Assembly: GCF_000063545.1 (NCBI RefSeq)
Contig: NC_009488.1
Coordinates: forward strand, 62,001 to 126,000
Direction of reading: 5' to 3'
From: Orientia tsutsugamushi str. Boryong
Lineage (GTDB): Bacteria > Pseudomonadota > Alphaproteobacteria > Rickettsiales > Rickettsiaceae
DNA length: 64,000 nt
Shown here piece after piece: positions 27,265-37,385 of this stretch. A model generated the notes under the pieces. That model was not told the DNA's origin and made no database searches. It saw only the letters and a program-made list of their open reading frames with translations. Position 1 is the first letter of the stretch. Each line of letters starts with the position of its first letter. The translations under genes were made by a program, and so were the position numbers.

Positions 27265-27768
27265 TTAAATGTGAACCCGCCATCCAAAACGTATATGAAT
27301 AGGAAGTGGTCTATAGTTAGCCATTGTGCTACATTCAATGTCTAAATATGTATCTCTTGATAAGTTTATTGTTGTACCAACTCCTACATCTATACCAGTA
27401 CCACTATCACCATTGAAAACTGATACTAGGCCACCTGTAACAAAAATTGATGCTTTGTTACCTTCAATTATATTGTAATAATAATTTCCTTGAACAAAGT
27501 TATCTCTACAGTTGTGATGCCCAATAAATCCTAATCTTATATCCATTCTGTGCCGATCTAATCTATAACCAATTCCAGCTTCTAATGTATCGTAGTTAGT
27601 AGCAATACCAGTTGAAAATTTTATATAGAATTGTGAAGTATCAATACTAACTTTAGAAGTATTGAAGTTTACATTATTATTCGCTGTACATATTGATGGT
27701 GAAGATAATACAACGAATGCTAATATAACAGCATAACACGGTTGTAAAAGTGATTTTAAAATACTCAT
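27265..27768 (-). CDS. Small predicted outer-membrane beta-barrel protein
   Basis: This is a 167-residue protein with a signal peptide (residues 1-29, hydrophobic core then SICTA). It is followed by alternating hydrophobic/polar strands (FYIKFSTGIATNYDTLEAGIGYRL, KASIFVTGGLVSVFNG, GIDVGVGTTINLSRDTYLDIEC) and ends in RFGWRVHI. The pattern fits a short outer-membrane barrel, but I cannot name a family. It converges on the dam pseudogene with only a few bases between stops. A broken copy of the same pair, in inverted order, lies at 60139-60840. Confidence 0.6.
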   Translation of the reverse strand: MSILKSLLQPCYAVILAFVVLSSPSICTANNNVNFNTSKVSIDTSQFYIKFSTGIATNYDTLEAGIGYRLDRHRMDIRLGFIGHHNCRDNFVQGNYYYNIIEGNKASIFVTGGLVSVFNGDSGTGIDVGVGTTINLSRDTYLDIECSTMANYRPLPIHIRFGWRVHI

Positions 27769-27843
27769 ATCAGTATCTATCTAATTTAATATTTTTATAA
27801 AGTTAATGTTAATTATACTTTTTGTCAATTCTATTTCCTAGAA

Positions 27844-28065
27844 TTAATCTATTGTATCTGTTTCAAAGCTGTGGTCTGATACCATGTGAGCTACTTTCAA
27901 TGGATGTGTATAGTATAGTTCTCCAGTATCTCTCTTTTGCTGGCCATGATATTTTTTAGCGTAAAGTATTGCTCTTTCAACTTTATCAAGATCAATTTTG
28001 GTGTTAAATCTTACGTTGGTTCTGAGCAGCTTATTTATTAAGCTCTCACTATAAAAATCTATCAT
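27844..28065 (-). pseudogene. spoT: Truncated SpoT-like hydrolase copy
   Basis: This 73-codon frame is close to the N-terminus of the hydrolase at 22598-23173 (MIDFYSESLINKLLR, KRDTGELYYTHPLKVAHMV). It ends just before the HD motif, at ETDTI, so it is a stub. Upstream sequence is also similar, showing that the promoter region was copied with the gene. Confidence 0.9.
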
Positions 28066-28292
28066 TTTCCATCTCTAAATGGTTATTAATAAATTATACC
28101 ATAATTCAAACTTTTTGTATACTCCAATCCCAGATAAAAACTGGAAAAGAAGCAAATTAAATTATAAAATTTTTGATTCAGTTATCACGAACTAACCTTA
28201 AGTTGTATATCTCTGGTGTTAATGAGTAAAATTTTGCTGTAATTTTTTTTTTTGGACCAGCATTTTTTCATTTATGCATAATCTAGTGTTTA
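28066..28292. other. Spacer after dnaB
   Basis: This is AT-rich DNA holding the copied upstream region of the SpoT stub. No gene seen. Confidence 0.4.
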
Positions 28293-29726
28293 TTAACCTT
28301 GCTGAGAGTTTTTAACAATATTGCCAAATTTAGAATACTGATTAGTATAGTGTAACTTCACTGTACCAACTGGCCCATTACGGTGTTTAGCAACAATTAT
28401 TTCAGCAGTATTATGACATCTATCTTGTTTAGCAATCCATTCCGTATATTCTGGCGTTCCAGGAGCTGGCTCTGATCTAGATAAGTAATATTCGTCACGA
28501 TATATAAGCATTACAATATCGGCATCCTGTTCAATGGAGCCTGATTCTCTTAGATCTGATAGCAACGGCTTTTTATCAGGCCTTTGTTCAACAGCTCTAG
28601 ATAATTGTGATAATGCAATTATTGGAATATTAAGTTCTTTTGCAAGTGCTTTTAGGCTTTGAGTAATTTCAGAAATTTCATTTACTCTATTATATTGACT
28701 TCTATTTGAATCAATCTTAATTAACTGCAAATAATCAATAAATAATATTGCTAAATTATGAGTGCGTTTAAGTCTACGAGCTCGTGATCTAATTGCTGAT
28801 ATTGAGATTGCAGGAGCATCATCTATAAAAAAATTCCACTTTTGTATTTCATTTTGTACAGTCTTTAACTTATCAACATCTTGTTCACCTATTTTACCGT
28901 TAAATAATGCAGAGCTATTAATTTCAGATTCTATAGAAAGAATTCGAGTAGAGATTTGCTGAGATGACATTTCTAAAGAAAAGAAGCCAACTGATGGTAC
29001 ATTATCTTTAGTATTTTTTTGAGTAAGAAAATATTTACAAGCATTTATTGCTAAGTTAACTCCTAAAGCAGTTTTACCCATTGAGGGCCTGCCAGCTAAT
29101 ATTATTAGGTCAGAATTTTTAAATCCTCCAAGCTTTGAATCAAGGTCAGGTAGTCCACTACTAATACCGTTAATAGAGTTTTTATTTTTAATAGCAGATG
29201 AAATTGATGTCCATGATTCTTCAATTGAAGTTTATAATTTTATAAATCCTTGACTTAAAGTTCCTCTTGAAGCTAGATCATATAATTGAGATTCAGCAGT
29301 TTCGATCTTACTGATAGCTGTATCTGCTAAAGTAGAAGAATATGCATTCGTTGCTATTTTTTCTGCAATTTCAATTAAATAACGCCGCAGTGCGAGATCA
29401 TATACTATTTTGCCGTATTCATTAACATTAACTATACTTAATGCTAAAGTTGTAAGTTTAGCTAGATAATCTACTCCACCTATTTCCTCAAATGCGAGTT
29501 CATTGCCTAGCATATTTTTGAGCGAAATTACAGTAGCACTAATTCCTTTACTAATAATGAGATTAATTGACTTATATATTTTACCATGTAATGGTTCATA
29601 AAAATGTTCCGGCAGTAAAAATTCGTTAATGTTATATAGCGCACGATTGTTAATCAGAATTGCCCCAAGTATCATTTGCTCTGCTTAAATATTATTTGGA
29701 GCAATCTTTGCAAGATCTTTTTCCAT
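28293..29726 (-). pseudogene. dnaB: Replicative helicase DnaB with two in-frame stop codons
   Basis: From ATG 29726 the frame reads MEKDLAKIAPNNI, then TAA (29685-29687), then AEQMILGAILINNRAL, the DnaB N-terminal domain. A second TAA at 29232-29234 lies in the linker (GFIKL*TSIEESW). The same frame continues through GLPDLDSKLGGF, Walker A GRPSMGKTALG, Walker B LAILFIDYLQLI and SQLSRAVEQRPDKKPLLSDLRESGSIEQDAD to the stop at 28293. Length (about 477 codons) and motifs are those of DnaB. No indel is present, only two nonsense codons. It is a plasmid- or phage-style helicase copy next to the initiator, distinct from the housekeeping one expected elsewhere. Confidence 0.88.
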
Positions 29727-29750
29727 ATCACTCTTTAAATTTTATTAAAA

Positions 29751-31301
29751 TTATTCGAACTTAACTAACTCAAAAGAAAACCCTTGAGCTTTAAAAGCGT
29801 ACTCAAAATCTTTCAGATAATTCCCTCTGATGTAACTATCTTCAAATTCTGTTTTTGCTTTAATGAATATTTTTTTATTAACATTATCTTCATTTGCAAC
29901 TTTCAATGGACTAAACCATGATTTATCGATAGCTTGACCATAACTTTTAATCAAAGATTCTCGTACTTTGTACCAAATTGAGTTGGAGTCTAGTTGTTTA
30001 CTGAGATTCAAGAGATACTCTTCTTCATTGATTTGTTTCTGTGAAACAGTTTTGAGTTGCTCAAATGGTGTAACTTGCAATTCTTGAATTTCGTATCCAT
30101 ATACATCTTGTACAGCTTGTAATATCTTTGATTCATCACATTCTGTTAGTGTGATATTTTTAAGCAACTTAACAAAAAACCTAGTTCGAACTGCTGGCCC
30201 AAAACTACAAGAAGTCAAAATTTTATAAGCCATATCTGGTTCAAAAGAACCAGCAATTTTATGCTTCAACTGGCTTTCCTTACTAAGATTTGTGCTTGTT
30301 TCAATTTGAGAAAGATATTTTTCCTTATTAAATTTTTCTACGTTATCAAACTTAAAGTTGCCACTATTTGCCTGATCAGTATTTCGTAATTCATTCGCTA
30401 ACGCTTTTGCCATATAGTTTAGAACTGATGCCTTACAGCCAAAATGATAATTCGAATATTGATCTGCTAGCTTTAATAGTAATTTGTTGATAAAGTATAT
30501 GTTAAAAGCTCTATCAGACTTGTGTTGCAGTGTAACTGCATCTTCTGGGGTTAGTGGGTAAAATTCTTCTAGCTTGTACCTTTTGAACCATTCTTTTTTA
30601 CCATTCGAAGACTTGAGAATCTTTGTTATTAGTGATTCAATGTCTTTATTACAATTTTTAGTTGAAGTCCGTATATCATTTTCAAAATCATCAACATTTT
30701 GAAAATTTTGTTCTTCATTTTCGTTTTTATTATTCTCTACTAACTCACCTTCAGTAGATCTAGATATTTTAGATTTTTTTATATATCTATATATGTCCCT
30801 GAAAAAAGTTTCAGGTTCACCTGAAATTTCTTTCAGGTTGGAGCGAAATTTTTTTTCTGGTAAGGCTATATTTTCTTCTTTTCCTTTTTTACTATAGTGC
30901 TGAAAATTTTTCAGAATTTTTATGCAAGGGACATTACGTAACTTAACATTGTCTTTAATTATTGTCCTATTTTCAACTTCAATAAAACCTGCATCTCTTA
31001 ATTCTACTAAGCATTGCCTAACTCTTCTTTGACAAACATTAAGCTTATCCTCATAAAGCTGATAACTTTCCTGTAATTCCTCTATATCTTTGTTGTAATA
31101 GATATGTAGTCTAAATACTATGAATGATAAAAGCTGTTTAGATGTTTTACTTAATGCTTTTCCATTATCTCCACTTAGCTTTCTCCATTCTGGTGGAATG
31201 ATATTTCCAATAAAGTTATAAAATATTGTAGCATTATTGCTACTATTATTTTTAATAATATTACAACTATTAGTTAAAAGATCGAATACTACAGGTCGCA
31301 T
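29751..31301 (-). CDS. RAGE/plasmid DnaA-like replication initiator
   Basis: This is a 516-residue protein. The N-terminal ~120 residues look like a winged-helix region (LSFIVFRLHIYYNKDIEEL, VRQCLVELRDAGFIEVENR). A charged middle is followed by YPLTPEDAVTLQHKSDRAFNIYFINKLLLKL and LNYMAKALANELR. The last ~79 residues (WYKVRESLIKSYGQAIDKSWFSPL...NKKIFIKAKTEFEDSYI) resemble the DnaA N-terminal domain that loads DnaB. This combination is typical of the DnaA-like proteins of rickettsial plasmids and integrated elements. It lies just upstream of dnaB on the same strand and is divergent from a damaged second copy at 31470-32810. The frame is intact. Confidence 0.75.
   Translation of the reverse strand: MRPVVFDLLTNSCNIIKNNSSNNATIFYNFIGNIIPPEWRKLSGDNGKALSKTSKQLLSFIVFRLHIYYNKDIEELQESYQLYEDKLNVCQRRVRQCLVELRDAGFIEVENRTIIKDNVKLRNVPCIKILKNFQHYSKKGKEENIALPEKKFRSNLKEISGEPETFFRDIYRYIKKSKISRSTEGELVENNKNENEEQNFQNVDDFENDIRTSTKNCNKDIESLITKILKSSNGKKEWFKRYKLEEFYPLTPEDAVTLQHKSDRAFNIYFINKLLLKLADQYSNYHFGCKASVLNYMAKALANELRNTDQANSGNFKFDNVEKFNKEKYLSQIETSTNLSKESQLKHKIAGSFEPDMAYKILTSCSFGPAVRTRFFVKLLKNITLTECDESKILQAVQDVYGYEIQELQVTPFEQLKTVSQKQINEEEYLLNLSKQLDSNSIWYKVRESLIKSYGQAIDKSWFSPLKVANEDNVNKKIFIKAKTEFEDSYIRGNYLKDFEYAFKAQGFSFELVKFE
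30799..30837. promoter_or_regulatory. Double palindrome inside the initiator gene (iteron-like)
   Basis: Read on the minus strand this holds four half-sites, CCTGAAA-TTTCAGG-CCTGAAA-TTTCAGG, with TTTCAGGTGAACCTGAAA as the central perfect dyad. The corresponding place in the second initiator copy is also a dyad, with matching changes in both arms. It is a candidate initiator-binding or autoregulatory site; function is inferred. Confidence 0.4.
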
Positions 31302-31469
31302 TTTTCATCTCCAAAAATACAGCTATAGTAGGTGTTTTAGAAAATAATTTTTTTACAAATTACACTCAAATTTTTATGCAAAAGGTAGAAAATAGGTAGA
31401 AAAAATTTTTATGCCAAACCTATATAAATCTTCATACTGATACTATCTGCCTTAGAAAGCCAATTTTGC
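31302..31469. promoter_or_regulatory. Divergent region between the two initiator copies
   Basis: This is AT-rich DNA upstream of the initiator at 31301, with A and T tracts. It is likely to hold the promoter and possibly part of a replication origin; no clear DnaA box was recognised. Confidence 0.3.
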
Positions 31470-32810
31470 TTATAGGTAATGTTCCTTGTAAACTTCTAAA
31501 AAATTTTCAGCGTTTTACTGAAAAAGAAAAAAAGAAGAAAAAATTGTCCTTCTACAACAAGGAAATTTTCACATCAATTTGCAAGAATTTGCAGGTGAAC
31601 CTGCAAAAAATTGCAGCTACATATATAGATATAATAAAATAATAATAGATCTAGATCTACTGAAGTTAAGTTAGTAGAGAATGATCAAAATAAAAATGAA
31701 GATCAGCAGCAAAATTTGAAGTTTAAATATACTGAATCTGATGATTTTATAGAAATTGAGTTAGTAGGAAATGAAAAAGAAGATCAACAGCAACAACAGA
31801 ATTTGAATTTCTATGAGCTTAGTGATGTTAGTAATGACAAGCCATCAAACAATGATTATGAGCAAAACAGTAAGTTAGCAACTCCAGCTATTATCGATAA
31901 TTCAGAGGTTGAAAAGAATGAATGCTGCCCCAAAAGAAAAAGACTAGCAGATTATTATCCACTAACACCAGAAGATGCAGTTATACTACAACGTATGTCT
32001 AGTAGAAGCTTCAACATATACTTCATAAATCAATTACTGTTGAAGTTATCAAATAAATATTCATTCCGTTATTTTGAAAATAAGATAGCAGTGCTAAACT
32101 ATATGGCAAAAGCGTTAGCAAATGAATTGCTAACTACTGATCAGGCTAATAGTGGAAATTTTAGATTTAATGACGTAGGAAGATTTAAAGAACAGTATCT
32201 AGCAAACATTGAATCTGGTACAGATCGTAGTATGAAGGCTCAGTTGAAGCGTAAAATAGCTGGAGTCTTTGAAGCAGATACTGCTTATCAAATTTTAACA
32301 TCTTGTGATTTTGGGGCAGCAGTTAAAAACAAATATTACATCAAGTTGATTAAGAATATTTTACTATCAGATCATATTAAATTCAAGATATTACAGGAGG
32401 TACGAGCTGTGCATAGCAATGATATTGAGCAGTTACAAGTTATACCATTTGATGAATCAAAACAAGTTATCAATAACACAACGGAGTATCAAAAAACAAC
32501 AATTTTACAGCAACAAATGAGTGATGAAGATTACCTTTCAGAACTTAGTAAAGAGCTAAGTTCTAACTCTATATTGTTCAAAGTACGAAAATACATACTT
32601 CAACATTACGAATATGAGCAAGTTATTGATAAACTATGGTTTAGTAAGTTAGAAGTTGTAAATGAAGATAATGTTAATAAAAAGATATTCATTAAGGCTC
32701 TAACAAGCTTTGCAAATAGCTATATCAAATCAAATTTTAAACCCATTCTAGAGCGTGCTTTTGCAGCTCAAGGGTTTTCGTTTGAATTAGTTGAGTTTGT
32801 AGAAAGTTAG
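31470..32810 (+). pseudogene. Second DnaA-like initiator copy, 5'-truncated
   Basis: The open part (31716-32810, 364 aa) parallels the C-terminal two thirds of the neighbouring initiator: YYPLTPEDAVILQRMSSRSFNIYFINQLLLKL, LNYMAKALANELL and a DnaA-N-like end (IDKLWFSKLEVVNEDNVNKKIFIKA). Nucleotide similarity continues upstream to about 31470 (NVPCKLLKNFQ, then iteron-like dyads and STEVKLVEN), but with frameshifts and stops. The winged-helix N-terminus is missing. It begins with an in-frame TTG at 31716 only by default. Gln-rich insertions (QQQQQ) distinguish it. The two copies point away from each other. Confidence 0.75.
31577..31616. promoter_or_regulatory. Iteron-like dyad in the second initiator copy
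   Basis: TTTGCAGGTGAACCTGCAAA is a perfect 9-bp-arm dyad flanked by further TTTGCA and TTGCAG half-sites. It sits at the position equivalent to the dyad at 30799-30837 but carries an extra G in one arm and the complementary C in the other. Confidence 0.4.
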
Positions 32811-33038
32811 ATTAATGATTAATAGCTGTGAAATACAAAATTCTACTCAGAAAAATTATGGTGCTTTATTTATTTTTTTGTTATATTGTAAGTTATATGA
32901 TAATCCTTTAACAGATTGCGAAGGTTCAAAAAGGTGAAAATTCATGAATAATTATTTATCGTTCTATGCTTTGCTGCTAAGTAAAGCTGTACTGAAGATT
33001 ATATTACAATAGTGATAGTATAATTTTGGGAGTAAAAT
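32811..33038. other. Spacer with ankyrin-gene promoter
   Basis: This is AT-rich DNA. A GGGAG element sits seven bases before the ATG at 33039 and is a plausible ribosome binding site. Nothing else recognised. Confidence 0.4.
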
Positions 33039-33590
33039 ATGTCTGAATCTAAGGCTAAATATGCTTTACATCGCGCTATTAAAGATGGTGATATTGAAAA
33101 AGTGAAGCATCTTATTAATAATGATAGTACACTTGTCAATTCAAAATATAAAGACAGTATTACAGCTTTATCTGTTGCTTTAAAATATAAGAATCTACCT
33201 ATTGCTAAGATTTTGCTGAACAATGGAGCTGACATCAATGCAAAAAATAATAGTGGACACACGGCTTTACATACAGCGTTGCATATGTCTATTATTCCGA
33301 ATGGTAGTAATTATAATGGTAAAAATATTGCAGATTCTGTCGGGATTTTAACACAGCATGAGACTAATAACCACAGTGTAAATGACGATATAAATGCAAT
33401 TATCAAGTTTTTAGTAAAGAATGGCGCTAATACAAATGTAAAAGACAATGTTGATCAAACTCCATTACATTGTACAGCAAATTCTTTTATTAACAACCTA
33501 GATATTGTACAGCTTCTACTTGATCACGATGCTGATCCCAATATGCAGAATGTGCATGGCCTAACTCCTTTACATCTTGTTGTTGTGTGA
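33039..33590 (+). pseudogene. Ankyrin repeat protein, 3' end cut by group II intron
   Basis: 183 residues with about four ankyrin repeats (ALHRAIKDGDIEKVKHLINND, NLPIAKILLNNGADINAKNNSGHTALHTAL, TPLHCTANSFINNLDIVQLLLDHDADPNMQNVHGLTPLHLVV). The frame stops within a repeat exactly where the group II intron begins on the opposite strand, so the original protein was longer. The start MSESKAKYALHRAI has a good ribosome binding site. Confidence 0.85.
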
Positions 33591-33627
33591 GTAGACCTAA
33601 CCAATTGCTTAATTAGGCCCCTCCTCA

Positions 33628-33660
33628 GAACCGGACTTGCAGAATTACCGCATCCGGCTC
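33628..33660 (-). ncRNA. Group II intron domain V
   Basis: The 33-nt hairpin has the AGC triad, a two-base bulge and a tetraloop-like GCAA/TTCT region, matching the catalytic domain V. It is part of the intron RNA, not a separate gene. Confidence 0.85.
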
Positions 33661-33696
33661 TCAAAAATAAGATAAGCATTATGCCTTATTTGTTGT

Positions 33697-35053
33697 CTAG
33701 AACATTGAGACAATCTTTCCAATTTTAGGAAAATTTACTCTTTTAAGTATCTCGGTTAGTCTTTTCCAATTCATCTTACGTTTTCCTCCCATTCTATTAA
33801 ACCAGTTATATATTGCCCGTTTACTTTGGTTGATAAATGAACTTACTCGTCTTTTATTATCAGATATACCATGATAGTTGATCCATTCACCTAATAACTC
33901 TAATGACTTGTGATAATGCCTGCGTTTTGTCTTGCGTATTTAGCTGACCACGCAAATATTTTCTCAGTCCTTTCAGTTTCTCAGTAAAACGATCTCTTCT
34001 TGAGGTATATTTTAGTCTCCATGTTGTGCCAAATCTTGATTTACCACAATAGCAAGTAAATCCAAGAAAATTATAACTTGTGATCTTCTTGCCTTGTTTG
34101 GCTAAATTTGCAGCATGGTCTCTACCAGATTTTATCATTTGTGATTTAGCTTCATTGATATTTAGCCCATACTTATTTAACCTTTTAGGCAAAACATCAT
34201 AAAACCTTTTCGCATCTGTTTCCTTTTCAAAGACAAATACCATATCGTCGCAGTACCTCACCATTCCTGTTTGTCCCATTAAGTTTTCTTTGCTGATTTT
34301 TGCAAACCAGCTATCTATAACATAATGCAGAAAGACATTTGCCAGAATTGGTGAAACTATTGATCCTTGACGACAACCTTCTTTGTTAGTAACTATAGTA
34401 CCATTTTCTATGATTGGTGTTTCAATCAGTTTCATAACTAGTCTTAGAAATTTCTTGTCAGATATTCTCTTTCTTAGAAATTCCATCAACTCACAATGCT
34501 TGATTGTATTGAAACACTTTGTTATATCAATCTCTACTATAGCCCCTTTATTGAAGTTATACGTAAGTCTATTTAACTCCCTTAAAGCGTCGTGTGCATT
34601 TAATTTAGGTCGAAATCCATATGAATACTTTAAGAATATTTGCTCAAACACAGAGTTTAGTATCTTGCTTACTGTAGACTCGATTATCTTATCTTCAAAA
34701 CATGATATTACCAAAGGTCTTTTGCCTCCATCTTCTTTTGGAATTTCTGTTATTCGTGCAGGTTTAGCCTGATATTTCCCATTGCAAATTCTAGTAAGAA
34801 GCGAGAGCAGATTTGCTTTCAACTTCTTACCATAATCCTCTTTGGTTATACCATCTATTCCTATCGCTTTCTTGCTATCGAGTTCCTTATATTGTTCTTC
34901 TAATATCTTTAAATCAATGATATGTCCAAGATTATTAAACTTTATGTCTTGATTTAGATTATTAAACTTTATGTCTTGATTTTTCGATGATAGCAACTTT
35001 ATACGCTCAAGTTTCGTTAACCATGTATTTCTGTCTATGCTGTGTACAGCCAT
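33697..35053 (-). pseudogene. ltrA: Group II intron reverse transcriptase/maturase, frameshifted near the C-terminus
   Basis: The main frame (35053-33887, 388 aa) has the reverse transcriptase blocks KKAIGIDGITKEDY, RPLVISCFEDKIIE, YGFRPKLNAHDAL, EIDITKCFNTIKH and GCRQGSIVSPILANVFLHYV. The active-site box is YCDD (VRYCDDMVFVF), not YADD. Near 33930 the frame is lost; the sequence continues in another frame as RRHYHKSLELLGEWINYHGISDNKRRVSSFINQSKRAIYNWFNRMGGKRKMNW, ending at TAG 33697-33699, which is the rest of the maturase/thumb region. A 24-bp tandem duplication near 34925-34980 repeats the residues NQDIKFNNL. Confidence 0.8.
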
Positions 35054-35536
35054 TGTTTCCCTCTTGCATTCTTACTTTTCTGCTAACCCTTTGCTCCACC
35101 CACATTACTAGGTTTCATCACTACTATGGCTAACTCAGCCATCCTTACACCATCTCCAAAGCCTTATGTTTCACCACTTGTACTTTGAATACTTACTTAA
35201 TTACGTAAGAGTTATAAGGACTTCTCAAGTTGTGTCATTAATCTTTACAAACTCGCTGACGCCTGCGACCCCGGTGGTTGAAAATTTTTGGATTTTTACT
35301 AGTTTGACCTCCAATCTTCTTTTGCCTACTATGTGCTAGAACATATCGGCTTCCACTACATCTCACTTTCAGGGCTATCACGTTCACCATTTGGTTTCGG
35401 CTCGAATGTTTCACTGTCTACGCTTTACTACTGTCGTTACCTTCAGCAGCACAAGACTCGCTATATGGTGGATCTAGCTTCTCCTTCCATAACTGGACTT
35501 TCACCAGTAAGATTAATTCACCTTTTCTTGACGCAC

Positions 35537-35982
35537 CTACCGCTAGCTGTATTAATGCATTATCTGAAAGGAGAAGAGACTGGTATATATTACATCGATT
35601 CTACAAAGTTAGCAATTTGTCATAATAAACGTACTTCCAGAAATAGAGTTTTTAACAGATTTTCTAAAATTGCTAAGAGTAGTTATGGCTGCTTCTTAGG
35701 CTTTAAGCTACTTATTGTAATCAATAATAAAGGTGAAATAATGTCAGTTAAATTTACTAAAGGCAATAAAAGCGATCTATCTATAGCTTCAGTTATTTCT
35801 GAAGGCTTATCTGGTAAATTGTTTGATGATAAAGCCTACATATCTAAAGAGTTATTTCATCAACTGCTGACCAATGGTCTACGTTTATTTACTAATCTTC
35901 GTAAAGATATGAAAACATATTTAATAGAAGATAAGCTGTTATTAAATAAACGTTCCTTAATTGAGTCTGTCTTTAATGTACT
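35537..35982 (+). pseudogene. IS982-family transposase fragment
   Basis: The frame reads LAVLMHYLKGEETGIYYIDSTKLAICHNKRTSRNRVFNRFSKIAKSSYGCFLGFKL, then NNKGEIMSVKFTKGNKSDL and SLIESVFNVL. These are the first Asp (YYIDST) and later catalytic region of IS982 DDE transposases. The 5' part is replaced by the group II intron and the 3' end is cut by IS5 copy B. A second, smaller fragment lies at 59922-60120. Confidence 0.85.
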
Positions 35983-36889
35983 AGACTTCTTTCGAAACTA
36001 TACAATGATGTAAAATGGTGTTATAAAGATCTGATTTGAAGTAATAATGAAATTAGATCAGATTAAAGAGTTAAAGGATGAAAAATTTCGTCGATTAACA
36101 GTAGTAAGGAAGGGAACATTCTCAAAGATGGTGGATATTTTGAGGAAAGCTGATGGTGTTAAGAAATCAAAAGGAGGGCGTAAAAATAAGCTCAATTTGG
36201 AGGAACAGTTATTGATGGCCTTAGAATACCTTAGAGAATACCGTACTTATTTTCATATAGGTCAGAACTATGGGATTAGTGAAAGTTCAGCATATAAAGC
36301 TGTAAAATGGGTAGAAGACACCTTAGTTAAACACCCAAACTTTGCTCTTCCAGGTCGTAAAGCTCTAATGAATAGCGATATGAATTATGAAGTAGTCTTG
36401 ATTGATGCTACTGAGAGTCCAATAGAAAGACCCAAAAAAAACAAAAATTCTATTATTCAGGAAAGAAGAAAAGGCATACACTAAAGACTCAAATAGTGGT
36501 AGACAATAAAACACACCAAGTAATATGTACAGATTTTTTTAACGGTAAAAAACATGACTTTAGATTATTTAAGGAATCCAAAATTCTTATCCATCCTAAG
36601 ATTAAAGCGATTACTGATACAGGATATCAAGGTATACAAAAAATTCACAATAATTCTGCATTACCAAAGAAAAAAAGCAAGAAAAATCCTTTAACTAAAA
36701 ATGATAAAAAGAATAATCGTAGGTTAGCAGGAAAAAGAGTTGTCAATGAAAACGTTATTGCTATGCTAAAACGGTTCAAAATTATTGCTGACAAATATCG
36801 AAATAGACGTAAAAGATTTGGTCTTAGATTTAATTTGATCTCTGGCATTTATAATTTTGAACTACCTTAACCAGTTTCGAAAGAGGTCT
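35983..36889 (+). mobile_element. IS5-family insertion sequence, copy B (907 bp)
   Basis: Nearly identical to copy A at 9247, with the same ends. It interrupts the 3' end of the IS982 fragment. Flanking triplets differ (ACT at the left, ATT at the right), so no target duplication is visible and one flank may have recombined. Confidence 0.9.
36047..36870 (+). CDS. IS5-family transposase, copy B (-1 frameshift)
   Basis: The first frame (36047-36484) is the same as in copy A, with the A-AAA-AAC slip site before the frame end. The second frame, to 36870, has small substitutions (VDNKTHQ, DFFNG, AMLKRF). The residues DATESPIERP, TDTGYQG and VVNENVIAMLKRF are all present, so this copy may be active. 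Confidence 0.85.
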
Positions 36890-37385
36890 ATTAAATATAC
36901 CTCTATCTTAATTCAATTATATTGGTAATGAAATTCTATACGATGTGATGTGATAGTTCTTATTTAAGATATAGCTAGCCAAGTGTAAAACAGTTATATT
37001 ATATACTTTTCGAAAAGAGTGGTTACGTCACAGTGATATTTCAATTTTCTTGATTTAGCTTGAAACCATTTTCTTCAATAGGATTTAAACATGAGAATAA
37101 AAATGTGAATACTCTAATATATGTCCATATTCTTTATTTTTTCATTATTACCATATTACCATCAGTTATGTTATTTGCTTGTATGGTCTTTAGGAGGAAA
37201 GGTGCTATTGCGCTTACATGACAGCTAAAAGCATAGTAAAATGTACATGATGTTTTTTTAAGAGCTACTATATCTAGCTTATTAATTAATGCAATTTGCT
37301 TAAGATATAACAGTTTGTATGATATTGATGACAATAATATATTAGCATACTCTTTATATCAAACTCAGGTTTTTATAATAACAAA
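36890..37385. repeat. Non-coding region with repeat R1, copy 2 (about 36975-37075)
   Basis: It contains GTGTAAAACAGTTATATTA, ACTTTTCGAAAAGAG, GTCACAGTGATATTTCA and CTTGATTTAGCTTG, as at 16368 and 59515. A minus-strand frame of 66 codons at 37134-37334 has no recognisable features and is probably not a gene. Confidence 0.6.

Larger units (their letters stand above)
33594..35536 (-). mobile_element. Group II intron with ORF
   Basis: On the minus strand the intron starts GTGCG at 35536, followed by a ~480-bp structured 5' region with typical domain I segments such as GTGAAAGTCCAGTTATGGAAG. The reverse transcriptase lies 35053-33697, and domain V at 33660-33628 begins GAGCCGGATGCGG and ends GTCCGGTTC, with the catalytic AGC. 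Domain VI follows (GGGGCCTAATTAAG...TTAGGTCTAC). The 3' limit is uncertain by a few bases. Flanks differ: an ankyrin gene on the 3' side and IS982 on the 5' side. Its splicing would not restore either gene. Confidence 0.85.

Noticed and set aside
35333-35536. N-terminal extension of the IS982 transposase (MLEHIGFHYISLSG)
   Set aside because: This part is the antisense of the group II intron 5' region; true IS982 sequence begins only after 35536.
37134-37334. 66-codon minus-strand frame
   Set aside because: No ribosome binding site, domain or signal sequence, and it lies in a repeat-rich spacer.
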